This document shows, piece by piece, positions 34,601 to 46,859 of a stretch of DNA of 64,000 nucleotides. Numbering within the stretch: position 1 is the first letter of the stretch; each line of letters begins with the position of its first letter. Below the pieces are notes generated by a model. The model was not told the DNA's origin and did no database searches. It saw only the letters and a program-made list of their open reading frames with translations. The stretch spans positions 434,001 to 498,000 of the forward strand of contig JAUIRK010001028.1 in assembly GCA_030549495.1 (NCBI GenBank), read 5' to 3'. The stretch is from Nectonema munidae. Lineage: Eukaryota > Nematomorpha > Nectonematoida > Nectonematidae. The position numbers were made by a program, and so were the translations under genes.

Positions 34601-36669
34601 CAACTTTAAAAACCATTATGGAGGAGTGTATCTGTTGACTGGTTTCCTGATTCTTGAAGACCTGGGTACAGGATTATTTTCTTCAGGGATATTCTTATCT
34701 TCATTCTGTGTTTCAGGGTGAGGAACGGAGCATTCCAGAGAAGTCGGCTCATCATATGTTGATAGAGGTGAATCGTGAGTGACTTGCATGCCTTGAGGGT
34801 TGTTATCCAAGTAGTCGCTACAAGGAGGAGTTGAAGGGGTGAATTGTTAGCCCCAAAAGAGCGATTCAACGGAGCAGGAACTAGATGCTTTATTAAAACT
34901 TTATCATCCTTGCCATTAGGATATTTGACATGTGTGTAGAGGTGGTTCACATCCAAGACCTCCATTTCCAATAAATTATTATTATTATTATCGGAGGATA
35001 ATCTTTTTAGCAATGCTATTTTTGAGCCTTTGAGGCATATAGATGCCTGTAGAAGTCTTTCGCTGGAAATTGAAGATGAATTCATGAGGTGAGACAGTTG
35101 GAATTTTCTTAAAGCGTCTGGCAAGGCGAACTTCTTGGTTTTTGGAGTTGAGAGTTAGAAGAACAGATTTCCAAATTATCCCAACAAATAGTTCTTGTAC
35201 ATTTCCAGTTGGGCTGTAAGGAGTAGTTCTACACGATGTTTTGGCTTTTCAAATAATTGCGAAATTCATAACTCATAAAACCACTGCTCCTATCCTAATG
35301 AACGTATTTAGGTAGACCAAAAAGAGAAAATAGTGATATCAAAGTTGAAGATCAGTGCAAGGAAGGGCGAATGGAAAACGAGTGAATTCAACTATAATTA
35401 CTAAAATATATTTTTTTACGTGTAACGCTGAGTAGAGGTCCTAAATCCAAGTTTAAACGTTTACAGGGTTGAGTTGCTTTAATTACTTTTTCGTTTATTT
35501 CAACAAAGTTTGGTTTGACAAGTCTACGAGTAGAACACTCATTACAAACTTTTGTTACTTCAACAAAAAAGGTAAGTTTCTATTTCTTACAAGAGCTAAT
35601 AAACGAGTAACGCCTGTGTGTCCTAATCTAGAATGTAGGTCATGAAGGTTCATGGAAAACTTAACCGTCAAAAGGAGTCTGCGACAGTTTAAGCTTACCA
35701 GGCTTATGCTGAATCTCAAAATAGTAACTATGGAATTCTAACCTCCATCTTCTCATTTTTGATTTTGTTGATGTGGCTTTGATGAAGCAAAAAGAAATAG
35801 ACTTTTGATCCTTGCGTAAAACAAAGAACTTTCCCAAAAGAAAATGCCTCTGGTGTTTCAAACTTTGTATGATGACGAGAGCTTCTGTTTCTATGATTGG
35901 ATAATTTCTTACACTTTGTGGGAGTTTTTTGGAGAAGAAAGCAACTGGACGACCTTCTTGATGAAGAACAACTGGGATGGCTTTATCGCTTGCATCAGTT
36001 TCGACTTCAAAATTCTTACCTTCTTTTATAGCCCATATAATTAAGTTCGGTATTTTAAAATAGCCGAATTGTCTAAAGCAGGGGTTCCCAATCCTGGGGT
36101 CGCGACCCCACTTTGGGTCGGCAAGTAATTTTCTTGGGGTCGCAAAAACATTATAAATGATAATGATTTACAAGGGATTTGGCTGATATCAATGGACTTT
36201 TGCCGAACCTTGCCCCTTAGATATGTGAGGTGATATTCTTTCTCAAGTTATTGAGGAAATTAAGACATTTCCACTTGACCTCTTTACATTACAAGTTGAT
36301 GAATCAACAGATGTAGGTAATCTTCCTCTGTTATTAGTATATTTATTAGTAATTTAGGGATATATAAATAATTGTGATTTTAAGGATTAATTTCTCTTTT
36401 GCAAACCATTAGAAACAACAACTAAAAGCATTGACATATTTGAAAAAATAGGTATCATTTCTGAAAGAACATGGACTTAAGTGGGGAAATGTTGGTGGCA
36501 TATGTACTCATGGTGCACCGTCTATGCTAGGCTGTAGATTTGGGTTTCAACAGATGGTAAAGAATGTTTTTTCCCAAGCTGTTGGAGTTCATTGCATTAT
36601 ACATCGTCAAATATTAGCTTCAAAATCATTGCCAAAAGATTTGAAAACTGGTTTGCAATCAGTTGTTAA

Positions 36670-38256
36670 CACTATTAGTGCTGAGGAGGGTGGCGTCTAA
36701 AAAATTAATTGTAAAAAATTGGCTGAATCATATCCCTTCAAATTTTGTGTCTTTTCCTAAAATCGCTAGCTGCATATTTTGAAACCATTTTCATGGGAGT
36801 TGAATGACCCTTTCATGTCCAAAACTGTCAATCAAAAATTAAAATTTTTCAGCAAAATTTTGACATTATCTTTACTTAACTTTATAACAGGATCTATATA
36901 CTCTGAAAATTTATAATTATATACAGTTTGGAACGCATAACACTTTATATATTTAATTTTTTCAATAATCATGGCTACTTTTTAGAAAATGCCAATCAAA
37001 ATTTTAATTGATCAAAAATATATCTAATAAAATATACCTTCAAATTTTACATAAAATATATGTTTTTATGCTAAATCGGTCATGCTGTTTTCATTTCTGG
37101 ACTTATTTTTTACATTTAGGATTTGAAAATACCTATAAGCGTTAATCAAATTTACGGTTTACTTCTAAAAATTATCTCCAAAAACATTCATTCAAATTTT
37201 ACAATGAAATATATGTTATACTAAATCGGCCATGCTGGTTTCATTTCTGGGCTCATTTTTTACGTCTAGGAAGTGAAAATACCTATAAATTAAATTTGCG
37301 GTTTACTTCTAAAAAGTGTCTCCAAAAACATTCATTCAAATTTTACAATGAAATATATGTTTTTATACTAAATCAACCATGCTGTTTTCATTTCTGAACT
37401 CATTTTTCACATTTAGAGGTTTAAAATATCAGTCAATGTCAGTCAAATTTGCTGTTTACTTCTAAAAGCTATCGCCAAAAATATTCTCTCAATTTTACAT
37501 GAAATATATGTTTTTATACCAAATCAATCATGCTGTTTTCATTTCTGAACTCATTTTTTACATTTAGGATGTGAAAATACCCAGTGTTAATCAAATTTGC
37601 GGTTTATTTGTAAAAATTGTCTCCCATTCATTCAAATTTTAAATTAAATATATGTTTTTATACCAAATCAACCATGCTAGTTTCATTTATGGACTCAATT
37701 TTTGCAGTTTGAATTTGAAAATACCAATAAGTATCAATCAAATTTGCATTTAGTTCTAAAATTTGTTTCCAAAAATATTGATTCAAATTTTACATGAAAT
37801 ATAAAAAATTAATATCACCACTGAATTCAGCATATTTGAAAGTGGGTATACATGTGTAAAAAACATTATATACTTATTTAGATAAAAAGTTATTTTTTGA
37901 GATGAGCTGTCACATTTAGATCAATTTTTTGATAGGTTTGATTGATTTTCATAAAAAATGAATATCACCACTGAATTCAGCATATTTGAAAATGGGTATA
38001 CATGTGTAAAAAACTTTATATAATTGTTTAAATAAAAAGTTCCTTTTTGAGATGAGCTGTCAAATATAAATCAATTTTTTGACAGGTTTGATTGATTTTG
38101 ATAAAAAAAATGGACATCACCACTGAATTCAGCATAGTTGAAATATTTATGTAACATTAAAAATATTTATAAAAACTTATTAATATCTGAGAAAAATAGG
38201 GGGCACTTTACACCCCCAGCACTTGAGCGGACAAATTTTGCCCAGCACTAATAGGG
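36670..38256. mobile_element. TTAA element B: satellite-bearing piggyBac-like element, complete with target duplication
   Basis: It is flanked by TTAA at 36666-36669 and 38257-38260. The left end is CACTATTAGTGCTGAGG; the right end is CCCAGCACTAATAGGG, an inverted match. The first 250 bp match element A. Inside are six ~150-bp units of the A type (about 37040-37800) and three units of a second ~150-bp repeat (37806-38160). The hAT flanks read GGTTTGCAATCAGTTG, then TTAA, then AGCAGTTAAGTTCATAAAG. Across a single TTAA this is an uninterrupted transposase codon run (LQSVVKAVKFIKS), so the insertion is precise. No transposase is encoded. Confidence 0.85.
37040..38160 (+). repeat. Two adjoining satellite-like arrays in element B
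   Basis: Array 1: landmark ACATAAAATATATG or a variant at about 37051, 37204, 37348, 37499, 37643 and 37794 (spacings 144-153). Array 2: AATATCACCACTGAATTCAG at about 37811, 37961 and 38113 (spacing 150-152), each followed by GGGTATACATGTGTAAAAAA and GATGAGCTGTCA in the first two. Array 2 type units also occur in element C. Confidence 0.85.
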
Positions 38257-39137
38257 TTAAAGCAGTTAAGTTCATAAAGTCAAATGCATTGAACAATCGC
38301 TTGTTCGCTAAACTTAGGCAAAAATGGATTCCAAACATGAAGTTTTTCTATTGCACACTGAGTTAAGGTGGCTCTCAAAAGGAAAAGTATTGCAGAGATT
38401 TTTTGAGTTAAATGCTAAGGTGAGAGAATTCCTATCTCAGCAAGGAAGAACAGAACTTTTAAATTTCCTTGGTGACTTGAATAATTTGGCAAAAACTGCA
38501 TACTTGGTAGATTTATTAACAATTCTGAATTCCCTTAATCTTTCACTTCAGGGAGAAAATTCCAACATACTTGATTTTGCAGAATAAAAAAATGCCTTCC
38601 AAATGAAGATGGATACAACAGTTTTTAAGTTGATATTTTCCAGAAAAGCACCAGTTATCCCATAGCTTACTTAGAAAACCATTTGCTGCAAAAATTAAAG
38701 ATGTTTCTGAAAGATATCAAAAGGAATTCATTGATCTTATCACATCTTATCACTTTGATATCCAAATTTGATTGAAGGTATGACGAGAATTCTCATGCCT
38801 TTTCCTTCCACATATATATGTGAGTGACCTTTTGATCTTTACTACTTATAAAATCGAAGCTAAGAAGTAAACTACATGCTGAGGAATTCTATGATGACCT
38901 TCGTTGTGCTGTATCCAAAACAACACCACGGATAGAGAAGTTGGTGATAAAAAAGGAGTACTAACCATCACATATAGAACATTATTGTTTATTATCAAAA
39001 TAAAGCTTGTATTACTCGCATTAATAACATCCAATTATGTAAATAAATGATATATTGTATAAAAATGTATATTTTCATTCTTGCTATAATAAAACAAGTT
39101 ATTGCAGTTATGTTGCATTCTTATGTATTCCTTAATC

Positions 39138-39525
39138 CAGGGGTGTCCAAAAATTTCAACAAATTTGTTATAAAAACTATGTTTCTATCAAAATATAGAT
39201 AGGATTATGATTTTTAAAATATCATTGGAGCTTAAACAAATTTTTTCTAACTTTTATTTCAAGGTTTTTTACTTATATATATATTATATTTAAATTTAGG
39301 ATTAATGATGAAGATTTATTAATATTAATTATATTAAATTAATTTATTACTACTCATTTTATGTTTAATTTTAATAAAAATTGTGATAATCAGTAATCAG
39401 GATAAAAAAGTTTCTGATAAATATTTTATAAAAAAATTATTGTTATTTTTTTAAATAGGTGCGGCCCAACCGTGTCCAATAACTTTTCTAAATGGCCCGC
39501 TGTTTGTTTTAGTTGGACATCCCTG
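39138..39525. mobile_element. hAT-type MITE nested in the hAT transposon
   Basis: Starts CAGGGGTGTCCAAAAA and ends GTTGGACATCCCTG, an imperfect inverted pair, with the GCGGCCCAACCGTGTCC and GGCCCGC subterminal blocks common in hAT/Charlie-like MITEs. About 388 bp, AT-rich, no coding capacity. No 8-bp target duplication could be matched. Confidence 0.6.
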
Positions 39526-40834
39526 AATATCTCCTATATATATATATATGAATATATCCGTGATCTTTGGGTGGGGTCGCAGAAAGTCTGGTGAGGCTTA
39601 AATGGGGTCGCCACTGGAAAAAGGTTGGGAACCACTGGACGTATTTTTCGAATTTTACAGCAAGAACGTGAGCTCTCCAAGGATAATGCGATGGTTCTAT
39701 TATATTTTCAACCAGCCTTCTCTTAATTTCGCTCTTTATAAAGTCAACGTCCTCCCTGCTATATCTACGAGATTTGGCGGAAATAGAATGGCAATCAGGG
39801 GACAAGTTATTGAAAAGAGAAGGCGAACTCGTGTTAAAAACGCTTAATGCACAAACTTTAAGGGCTGGTTTATCACCGTTGAAGCTGAAGATGACTTTAG
39901 AATGAAGTGATTGGAAATCGTGCCCTAAAACTACATGCTTTAATTTAGGAAGATCAATCAACTTGCTGTTTTTATAAAAGGAATCATTTAAATAGAAGTC
40001 AACGTAAATATACCCTGATGGCTTCACGGTTTATGACGTTGAAGCAAAGCCCACAGAAAAAGAACATGGATAGGGTTTCAAATTATGCCTTTTAACAATA
40101 TCAGGATGAATAAAACTGTTAGATGACCCAGTATCAATTAGAACCTTTGTGTTGACGTGGTTAATTTTCAAAGTATCAACAGCCGAGTCTGGTTTGAAGA
40201 GTCTAAATTACACGACGCGATTGATGGTTCAGAAGGTTTGTGCTTGAATTTTTTTTGCTTTGAAGTGTGAACCTACAAACTTTTGCAAAATAGCCTTTTT
40301 TGTTGCAGGAGTGACAGGTAGCATTACGATCTGGACAACTATTTCGACGATGCCAACATAAATCACAGAAAAAGCATTTACACACTACCAAAGCACATTT
40401 ATCATTATCAGAAGTAGATAAATCTACACTTATAGATACAATGGTATTCAAAGATGTGTTTTGAAACAGGGCCAGCTTCTTCTTCAGCCATGGTTAGCGC
40501 AACAGCAATATAAGAAGCATCGCTGTAGTCTTCTTTTCTAAGATGGGTGTTCTGATTAATGAAGAAGATAATCCTTGTATCAATACGACACACAGGGCTT
40601 CTTGCCTGTTCTCCTCTATAGATTTATACTCAAACTTGCAATCATGAGATAACTGGTTCAGGCTTTGTATAAAAGAGTTTAGGGACTCTCCTGGCTTTTG
40701 CTTTCTCGTGAAAAGACGATACCTTGAAGCCATGCGATTGCATTTCTTAACAAACACTTTGTCAATGTAAAAAATAGAACCTTGATAATTAGTTTCATGG
40801 CAGAAGTATTGGAATATCTTTGAGCTCACATGAG

Positions 40835-41340
40835 AAGTCAGAACATACAGCTTGGCTTTAATATTAATTGAAATATTCGAAAGTACGGAAATAGTATATA
40901 AATTAGACCATCCATTTGATAAGCAAACATTGTTAATGGAAAACTCAAGATCACATACCTTTCATAATAACTCTTTCTATACATATTACAATTTTTATAA
41001 GTTCTATAATATTCAAAAAACTTATATGAAGTGAAGCAGTTTCATTTTCTATTTGATTATTAGTCCTGATTTTAGAGGTAAAAAGCTCGTTATAATATTT
41101 CAAAATTCTTAGCGAACTTCATTGATATAGGTAGAATACTTTATACATCGATTCAATATTTTTTTTCTTATCATAGGGAATATATTCTTAAATAAAAATG
41201 TTTATTTTTTCAAAAAAAAGATGTAAAATTAAAAGTTTCGGTTGAAATGGAGGTAACAATAAAGCTTTAATAACGTTCAAATGTTACTTAAGTTCAAAAA
41301 ATATTAAAAAAAAATTATTTCAGTTATATTACGTGTCTAA
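40835..41340. other. AT-rich spacer, no gene seen
   Basis: No domain, RNA gene or clear LTR was recognised. Confidence 0.35.
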
Positions 41341-41344
41341 AAAG

Positions 41345-43535
41345 TAGAAATGATAAATAAAAAAAGGTACCTTTCTATTCTCAAATCCTACTCCGCCTCG
41401 GCCCGGATCATGGCGCTCCCGAACAATGTCACCTTTTCGGTCACGGCACCCTGTTTCAGAGCCCCGCGCAACCTCCGACACATTCCCACCATGGAGATCC
41501 TCCATCGAGGCTACAGACCTCGCCTGATTTCGAGAGAACCCTTTCACCACTTCTCCAGATTCTCGGGTCCCCCAAGAGAACAAACGGAGTTCTTCACTAA
41601 ACAGGTTCTCCCGCAGCTGATTTAGTCAGGCGTTCTGGAAGTCGCTAAGAAACCTCGAATTATTTCTCCTTGCTTCCTGGTACCCAAGGCTAGTGGAAAA
41701 ACCAGATTGGTAGCGGACTTTGGTTTTACCAAGGACCTCTTTGCTACCCCGCCCATTTCACTCACAGCCCCTTTCAGACTCAGGCACATCGACAGCGGCT
41801 TACAATGGGCCACTAGACTGGATCTGAAAGACGCCTTCTATGGGATCCATATACAGAAGGCTTGGCCCAACTGCTTCTGCGTCAAACTCAATGGAAAAAT
41901 CTGGCAGTTCACTCGTCTGCCCATGGGAGCATGCTTTAGTCCGGCCATTCTCCAAGGAGTCATGTCCCGACTCTTGGGAACTTTCAAAGCCCGGTTACCG
42001 TTGGCATGGCTGGACCAGCTCCGCTTTATCCTCATCCTGGGACCGAGCCATGGACTCACGGCCCACATCTCCGATTTGCTGATCACCTTCCTGGAACAGG
42101 AATGCGGCATCGGGATCAACCACGCCAAGTCCATTACCAAACCGGTCCAAGACCTCGAGTTTCTCGGGGCACGCCTCATTCTTCGCGCCAGAACGATGGG
42201 TGTTTCGGACGCAAAGAAGGAGGCCCTCCTCCGGGCTTTATGCGCCTTTTTGTTGGCCCAAGAAGCCCCGGAGGTCCCTATCAAGTGGAGACAGAAGATC
42301 ATGGGCATCCTGAACTACTATGCAGCCACCCTGCCCAGAAGATTCAGGATCATATCAGCCCTCTACAATTAGGACGAACTCCACAAGCAAGACGCTCTGG
42401 TTCAGATCGCGCTACCTTACGTAATGAGTACCATCCTCACTCCTTGGCCTCTGGTGGAAACAGAGCTCCCGACAGACGTGGTACACGTGGATGCCTCCCT
42501 CAAAGCAATCGGCTTTGCTTCAAACCAAGGATCTTGGTCAATCCCTGTCTCCCACAACGACTGGCACATCTCGGATTTGAAATTGCTTGCAATTATCCTG
42601 GCACACTTTCTTTGGCCTACCAGAAGAATCTTCTCGGACTCCATGACTGCCATTGGTGCCATTCGCAAGATGGGAAGCAGCGCTGGCACACAAGCAATCC
42701 TCCTCCTCTGGTTGGAAGCTTCCAGCAAATGGACAGATGCACTCCGAGAACACATCTGCCATATTCGATCCGAAGACAACCCAGCGGACGGTCCGTCCCG
42801 ACACTGGTCACACTGCCACATCTTTCAGGTCAGAATCTGGAACGCCACACTCCACCTAGATTCCAGCGCTTGGAGAAATCACTTCCAAAACCTGTGGCTC
42901 GCATTCGAAAGAACAACTTCCAGACGGATGGCCAGATTCTAACCTGCATGTCCTGCGCAAGGTCAAGACAATGCCACTAAGATAGACCCTATCGACTGCC
43001 CCAGCGGACTCCCTCATTGGCTGAAGAAACTGGACGGCATACACGGGCTACGCCCCCTTGTTAGCACCAAGTGTGCTAACTGCATGGCCAATGGAAACTT
43101 GGATCAAGCTTCCGGAGCATCCTCTACTATATAAAGGACAGCCACGCACAGGCCCTCACTCTTACTTTTCTCTCGCAAGTCCCGCCCACCCTCCCTATCA
43201 TGGAACCCATCAGAAGATAGCGCGAAACATGGGAAGACTCTTCCAGGCAAGTCCCTTGCACAACTTGGATTCGCGCAAACAACAACGGAGATGCAATCCG
43301 AAGAACGACCTCCTTCGTTTTTCAGCCTATGGCCAAAGTACTCAACAACAGACAAGCACGAGATCCTCGCCACTCACAAGCATTAAACGCATTCACGCAT
43401 TAACACGATGGATCATCAAGAAGAAAAATATATCTTTTGTGTGTGCTCTTACTTTTTCGGGGAAAGCGAGTTTCTCGCACTTTTCCTCTCATAATTGTCT
43501 GTGACGTTGATTAAATAAAGGCCAGCATAGGCTCA
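41345..43535 (+). mobile_element. GC-rich retroelement with RT and RNase H (LTR- or DIRS-like), broken
   Basis: The segment differs sharply from its surroundings: G+C above 50% by eye against about 30% outside. Parts: reverse transcriptase (about 41.6-42.37 kb; for example RLDLKDAFYGIHI and FTRLPMGACFSP) and RNase H (about 42.42-42.8 kb; VVHVDASLKAIGFAS, SEDNPADGPSR). An untranslated 3' portion follows with a TATATAAAGG promoter-like box near 43131 and AATAAA near 43514, then a short A run. The promoter box and polyadenylation signal together suggest an LTR-like 3' end. The RT/RNase H wording is closer to DIRS-like elements than to the Ty3 copies here, but I cannot settle the family. It is a fossil with at least two breaks. 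Confidence 0.65.
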
Positions 43536-43549
43536 AAAAAAAAATTTGA

Positions 43550-43900
43550 CCCCCCCCCCTCACCCCACCACTCTAAAAAAAATTTTTTAGTGAATGATTT
43601 ACATTTTTACTGCTTCATCAACATTTCTCTGATTATTATTATATAATATCATTTAGAATTTTTTAGAGTGGGAAGGAGATAACAATATTTTTTTAGTGAA
43701 TGATTTACTTTTTTACTGCTTCAACAACATTTCTCTGATTATTATATAATATCACTTAGAATTTTTTAGAGTGGGGGAGATAACAGAGATATATAATTTC
43801 ACTTTATATATATATATAAATGTTCGAAAATATTATGTTCTTTCAATTTTAGAAAATATCGTCTGCTTTTTTAAAAAAAATTTTTAGGGGGGGGGGGAGG
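43550..43900 (+). repeat. Direct tandem duplication (~106-bp unit) with C and G runs
   Basis: TAGTGAATGATTTAC, TTTTTACTGCTTCA and ATTTCTCTGATTATTAT recur with a spacing of 106 bases (43591 and 43697). Each unit ends GAATTTTTTAGAGTGGG. A C run opens the region (about 43550) and a G run (about 43890) followed by AGGATAACAGAAATG closes it. ATATCGTCTGCTTTTTT at about 43858 echoes the TTAA MITE core. Confidence 0.7.
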
Positions 43901-43904
43901 ATAA

Positions 43905-45490
43905 CAGAAATGTATCAAAAAATGAAAGAATCATCTATTTAGTAGCAGGATGAAGTTGAAGGAGTGACATAATTTTGTTGTAGATAAATATATATACAAC
44001 AAAATATACAATCTATTTTAATAAAAGTAAAAAAAATCATCCATTTTAATGGCCAGACATTTTAATACTTTGCGACACTTTTTAACCAAGCGGCCAATAA
44101 AACCTGAAAACTTAATTTATTTTCAATTAATTAAATGAATAAATATTTTAAACATTAAAAAAATACTTACACTTTATAAAAATTTTTTCTTCAGCTTGAA
44201 ATTTATTATTTTAAAAAAATAAGCCCAAATTAATCTTGAGGCACTTTTTAACCCGACTGAATTTTTACCAATTCGATTGACACTTTTATCCAGTTTTAGG
44301 AGAACAGAAATGAAAAATTAATAGTATTGTATTAAAAAATTTCTTTAAATTTGATGGATATTTTTAAAGAAAATTTTATCCTCAAATAAAATTTTGATTT
44401 TTAAAAAATCGAGTTTTTATATTTAGGTTTTTTGAAAAAAATTGAGTTTTTGAATTTGATTTTTCGGAAATGTCAAACTTGATTGATAATTCTACACATT
44501 CTTGCACACTAATTTCGAAAACTAAATCTTGAAAAAAACTGGTTATCGTTAAGAAAAAAATATATTTTATTTAAAATATGTGAGACAAATAGTATTTTTC
44601 ATTACATTAATCATATATTTACATATAAGCGGTTTAAATGAATACTAATGTATTAGCGATAGATTTTAATATAAATAATAAAAACTATCTACATTCAATT
44701 AGCAATTTAAATAAGTCATATTAAAATAGATTTCAATATCAATAAAAATAATTAAACTTCAAAGTTATATTTTTATATTGGTGATAGGAGTGTTTGAGAT
44801 AAAACTATCTCAAAATTATTCTCAATGTACACATTAATTTCAAGTTCCAAGACAAAACTTAGAATATTTTCTATAATACCAAAACTATAGGTAAACAATA
44901 TTAATATAAAAAAATGATGTCCAACTAATGAATATTATTTAGTATTAATATTTTATCAGAAAAAGTCAAAAAATAATTTTAAACATAAATTTTATTTTGT
45001 CAAAAATGGCCATTTTTCAATTTTTCTTTATTTTACATTTTTATTTATGTTGACGAGGGGAATAGATGTCATTTTCTGTACCTAAAATTTTTTTAATATA
45101 AAGACTATCAGATAAATATTTATCCCTTAGGTTTTTTTATTCTAGACCATATATGAAATTTTCCTCCTCGATGATACTATGAGTTTAAATTTTGTTTGAA
45201 GCATATGAGCATAAAAATTATTAGAGGGTGTTTGCCTTTTGTAGAGAGGTTTTATATTTCTGGAATTTTTTAAATGACGGTCTTGCAACTAAAAAATGGA
45301 TATTCCTTAACATGCCACTATGGAGAATTCAACCAAAGGCAACTGCATCAAGACTTGTTCATCTACCGATGTCACACAAAATTTGCATTTGGTACTTATT
45401 ATGCCAATACCATCTTAAATATTAAAAAAAATAAACTGGAATACTTATTAGAAAATTCAAAATAGATTCAGACTTATTTAAAAAAAATGC
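43905..45490. other. AT-rich region, no gene recognised
   Basis: Very AT-rich. Short overlapping frames at 45228-45465 have no domain I recognise. Confidence 0.35.
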
Positions 45491-45503
45491 ATATGGCATA
45501 AAA

Positions 45504-45640
45504 GCAGATGGCCTAGCGGTGGGAACGTTGGGTTTGGATCCAGATGGTCTGGGTTCGAACCCTGATCGTGACTATCCTTACTATCTGCCCAGTTATGGAA
45601 GATTGTTCTTCCCTTGAGTGCGATACCGACTACTAAAAAA
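45504..45640 (+). mobile_element. Second tRNA-derived SINE type
   Basis: The tRNA-like head has an A box GATGGCCTAGCGGTGGGAA and a B box GGGTTCGAACCC at the right spacing (about 40 bp). The ends do not pair into an acceptor stem, and the head runs on into a body (CTATCTGCCCAGTTATGG, TTCTTCCCTTGAGTGCGATA), so it is a SINE, not a tRNA gene. The head differs from the tRNA-Ile type at 3456 and 57571. Confidence 0.6.
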
Positions 45641-46739
45641 TATCTTTAAACTTTTTGAAGAGCATGTGTATGTATGTTTAGATGATAAGAATGCTAAATA
45701 AACAAAGTGAACTTTTTCGAATTCAGATTTCGGTTAGCAAAATCGTTTACTAAGAAAGCATCTTTTGTACTAGACTAGAGGTACAAAATGTTTAAATGAG
45801 CTACCATCAATAAATGTGTGCTTGAAAAGTCATGAATGCAGTCTATTTTTTTACAGATTTAATTAATTTATGTAAAAGAAATAATTAATGATTTTTTTGT
45901 GGATTTTTCGCCAGACCGTTCCACCGTGCATATGCAATGGTCCATAGATCCATTGGTGTGGGGATGTATGTAAGCGAGGGAATTTATTTGCTTGACGTTG
46001 TGTTAGTGCGTGGCGAGTATGTGTTCTTAATTTCTTGTGTCTTAATGTGTGGGGGGAGTTTGTTTATGATTTTGCTTATATAGTTTGTTTATGAATGGAT
46101 CTGATTGGTCGGGGTTACGATCTTTATTTTTGCACGTGTGATTGAGAATTATTTGGTTTGTCTGAAGGTTCTTCTACGACTGACGAGCGAGGTATAGGTG
46201 CATGCAGGGGTGTAGAATTCTGACTACTTTGGCTCTGATGTTGGATGTATTGATATTGATTTGTCTGTTTATTGGAAGGATTAAAGTTTCAGTGTGTAGA
46301 TGTTATGTGTTAGTGAACGGTGTTTTCGATTCCTTGAAATTTTTCCTAGGGAGGGGGGGGGGGGCAAAGTTGAAGTTTAATTAATTTTAAAAAGTTTTAA
46401 CTATTTCCAAAACTTATTAGTTAAGTTTATTCCAATCAGTAACGGTTGCAATTCTTACCTCCCTCTTCAGCTTCTGAATTTATTTGGCAACAAAAACTAA
46501 CAACACCAAAAAAATGAGATCTTCATTACTTGAAAAGAAAATGTTTGACTAATAAGTAATAACAAATGAGAAAATTTTTTTCTAAAATTTATATCATTTT
46601 GCAAAAAGTTTTTAACTTCAAAAACAAAAAAGTAAGAAATTGATGACTTCTTTAAAATTCTTCTTTTATTTGAAAAAAAAATTATGAATTTTTCTGTCAA
46701 TTTTTTTAGTATATTCTTTCATAAAAGAAAAAAATATTA

Positions 46740-46855
46740 AATAGTTACTTCTAGACGGAGTCAGAACTAAGATGGGTCATAATACTGTTCAAGATTGAAA
46801 AACTTCTTTCACAAACTGATGTACTCGAACCTACCGTAAAAAGGCCCGAAAGAGA
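46740..46855 (-). mobile_element. hAT transposase C-terminal fragment
   Basis: On the minus strand about 46.83-46.75 kb reads SSTSVCERSFSILNSIMTHL, the hAT dimerisation signature (S-ERSFS-L--I-T--R), followed by a stop. It is flanked at distance by long G runs (46351-46363; 47807-47825) that may mark the element's ends, as with the C run in the 5792 hAT. Nothing else of the transposase is readable. Confidence 0.5.
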
Positions 46856-46859
46856 ATAA

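Larger units (their letters stand above)
36079..39637 (+). mobile_element. hAT transposon (ZBED/GTF2IRD2-like) with two nested insertions
   Basis: The left end is CAGGGGTTCCCAATCCTGG (from 36079) with a GGTCGCGACCCC subterminal palindrome. The right end is AAGGTTGGGAACCACTG (to 39637). These are inverted. The transposase on the plus strand includes LQVDESTDV-like residues (about 36.29 kb), HTELRWLSKGKVLQRFFELN (from about 38347), NSLNLSLQGEN, and SKLRSKLHAEEFYDDL (about 38.86 kb, C-terminus). Stops are present. Flanks (GTCTAAAG left, GACGTATT right) do not form an 8-bp duplication. It sits inside the minus-strand Ty3 relic and itself contains element B and a hAT MITE. Confidence 0.85.
34606..40830 (-). 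mobile_element. Older Ty3/gypsy LTR retrotransposon relic, split by a hAT insertion
   Basis: Minus-strand relic. Gag-like and zinc-knuckle sequence lie at about 40.2-40.83 kb and the protease/early pol area at about 39.65-40.1 kb. On the far side of the hAT (36079-39637) are RNase H-like sequence (about 35.66-36.05 kb), remains of integrase (about 35.15-35.65 kb) and a C-terminal tail (about 34.6-35.12 kb). No LTR pair was recognised. It is heavily broken and much older than the 25.6-kb element; it is not the same copy and probably a different lineage. Confidence 0.7.

Noticed and set aside
42006-42980. Second long frame (324 residues) overlapping the GC-rich RT/RNase H element
   Set aside because: High G+C makes long chance frames likely; the RT and RNase H motifs lie in another frame.
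45504-45580. Possible true tRNA gene
   Set aside because: A and B boxes are present but the ends do not pair into an acceptor stem and the sequence runs on into a SINE body.
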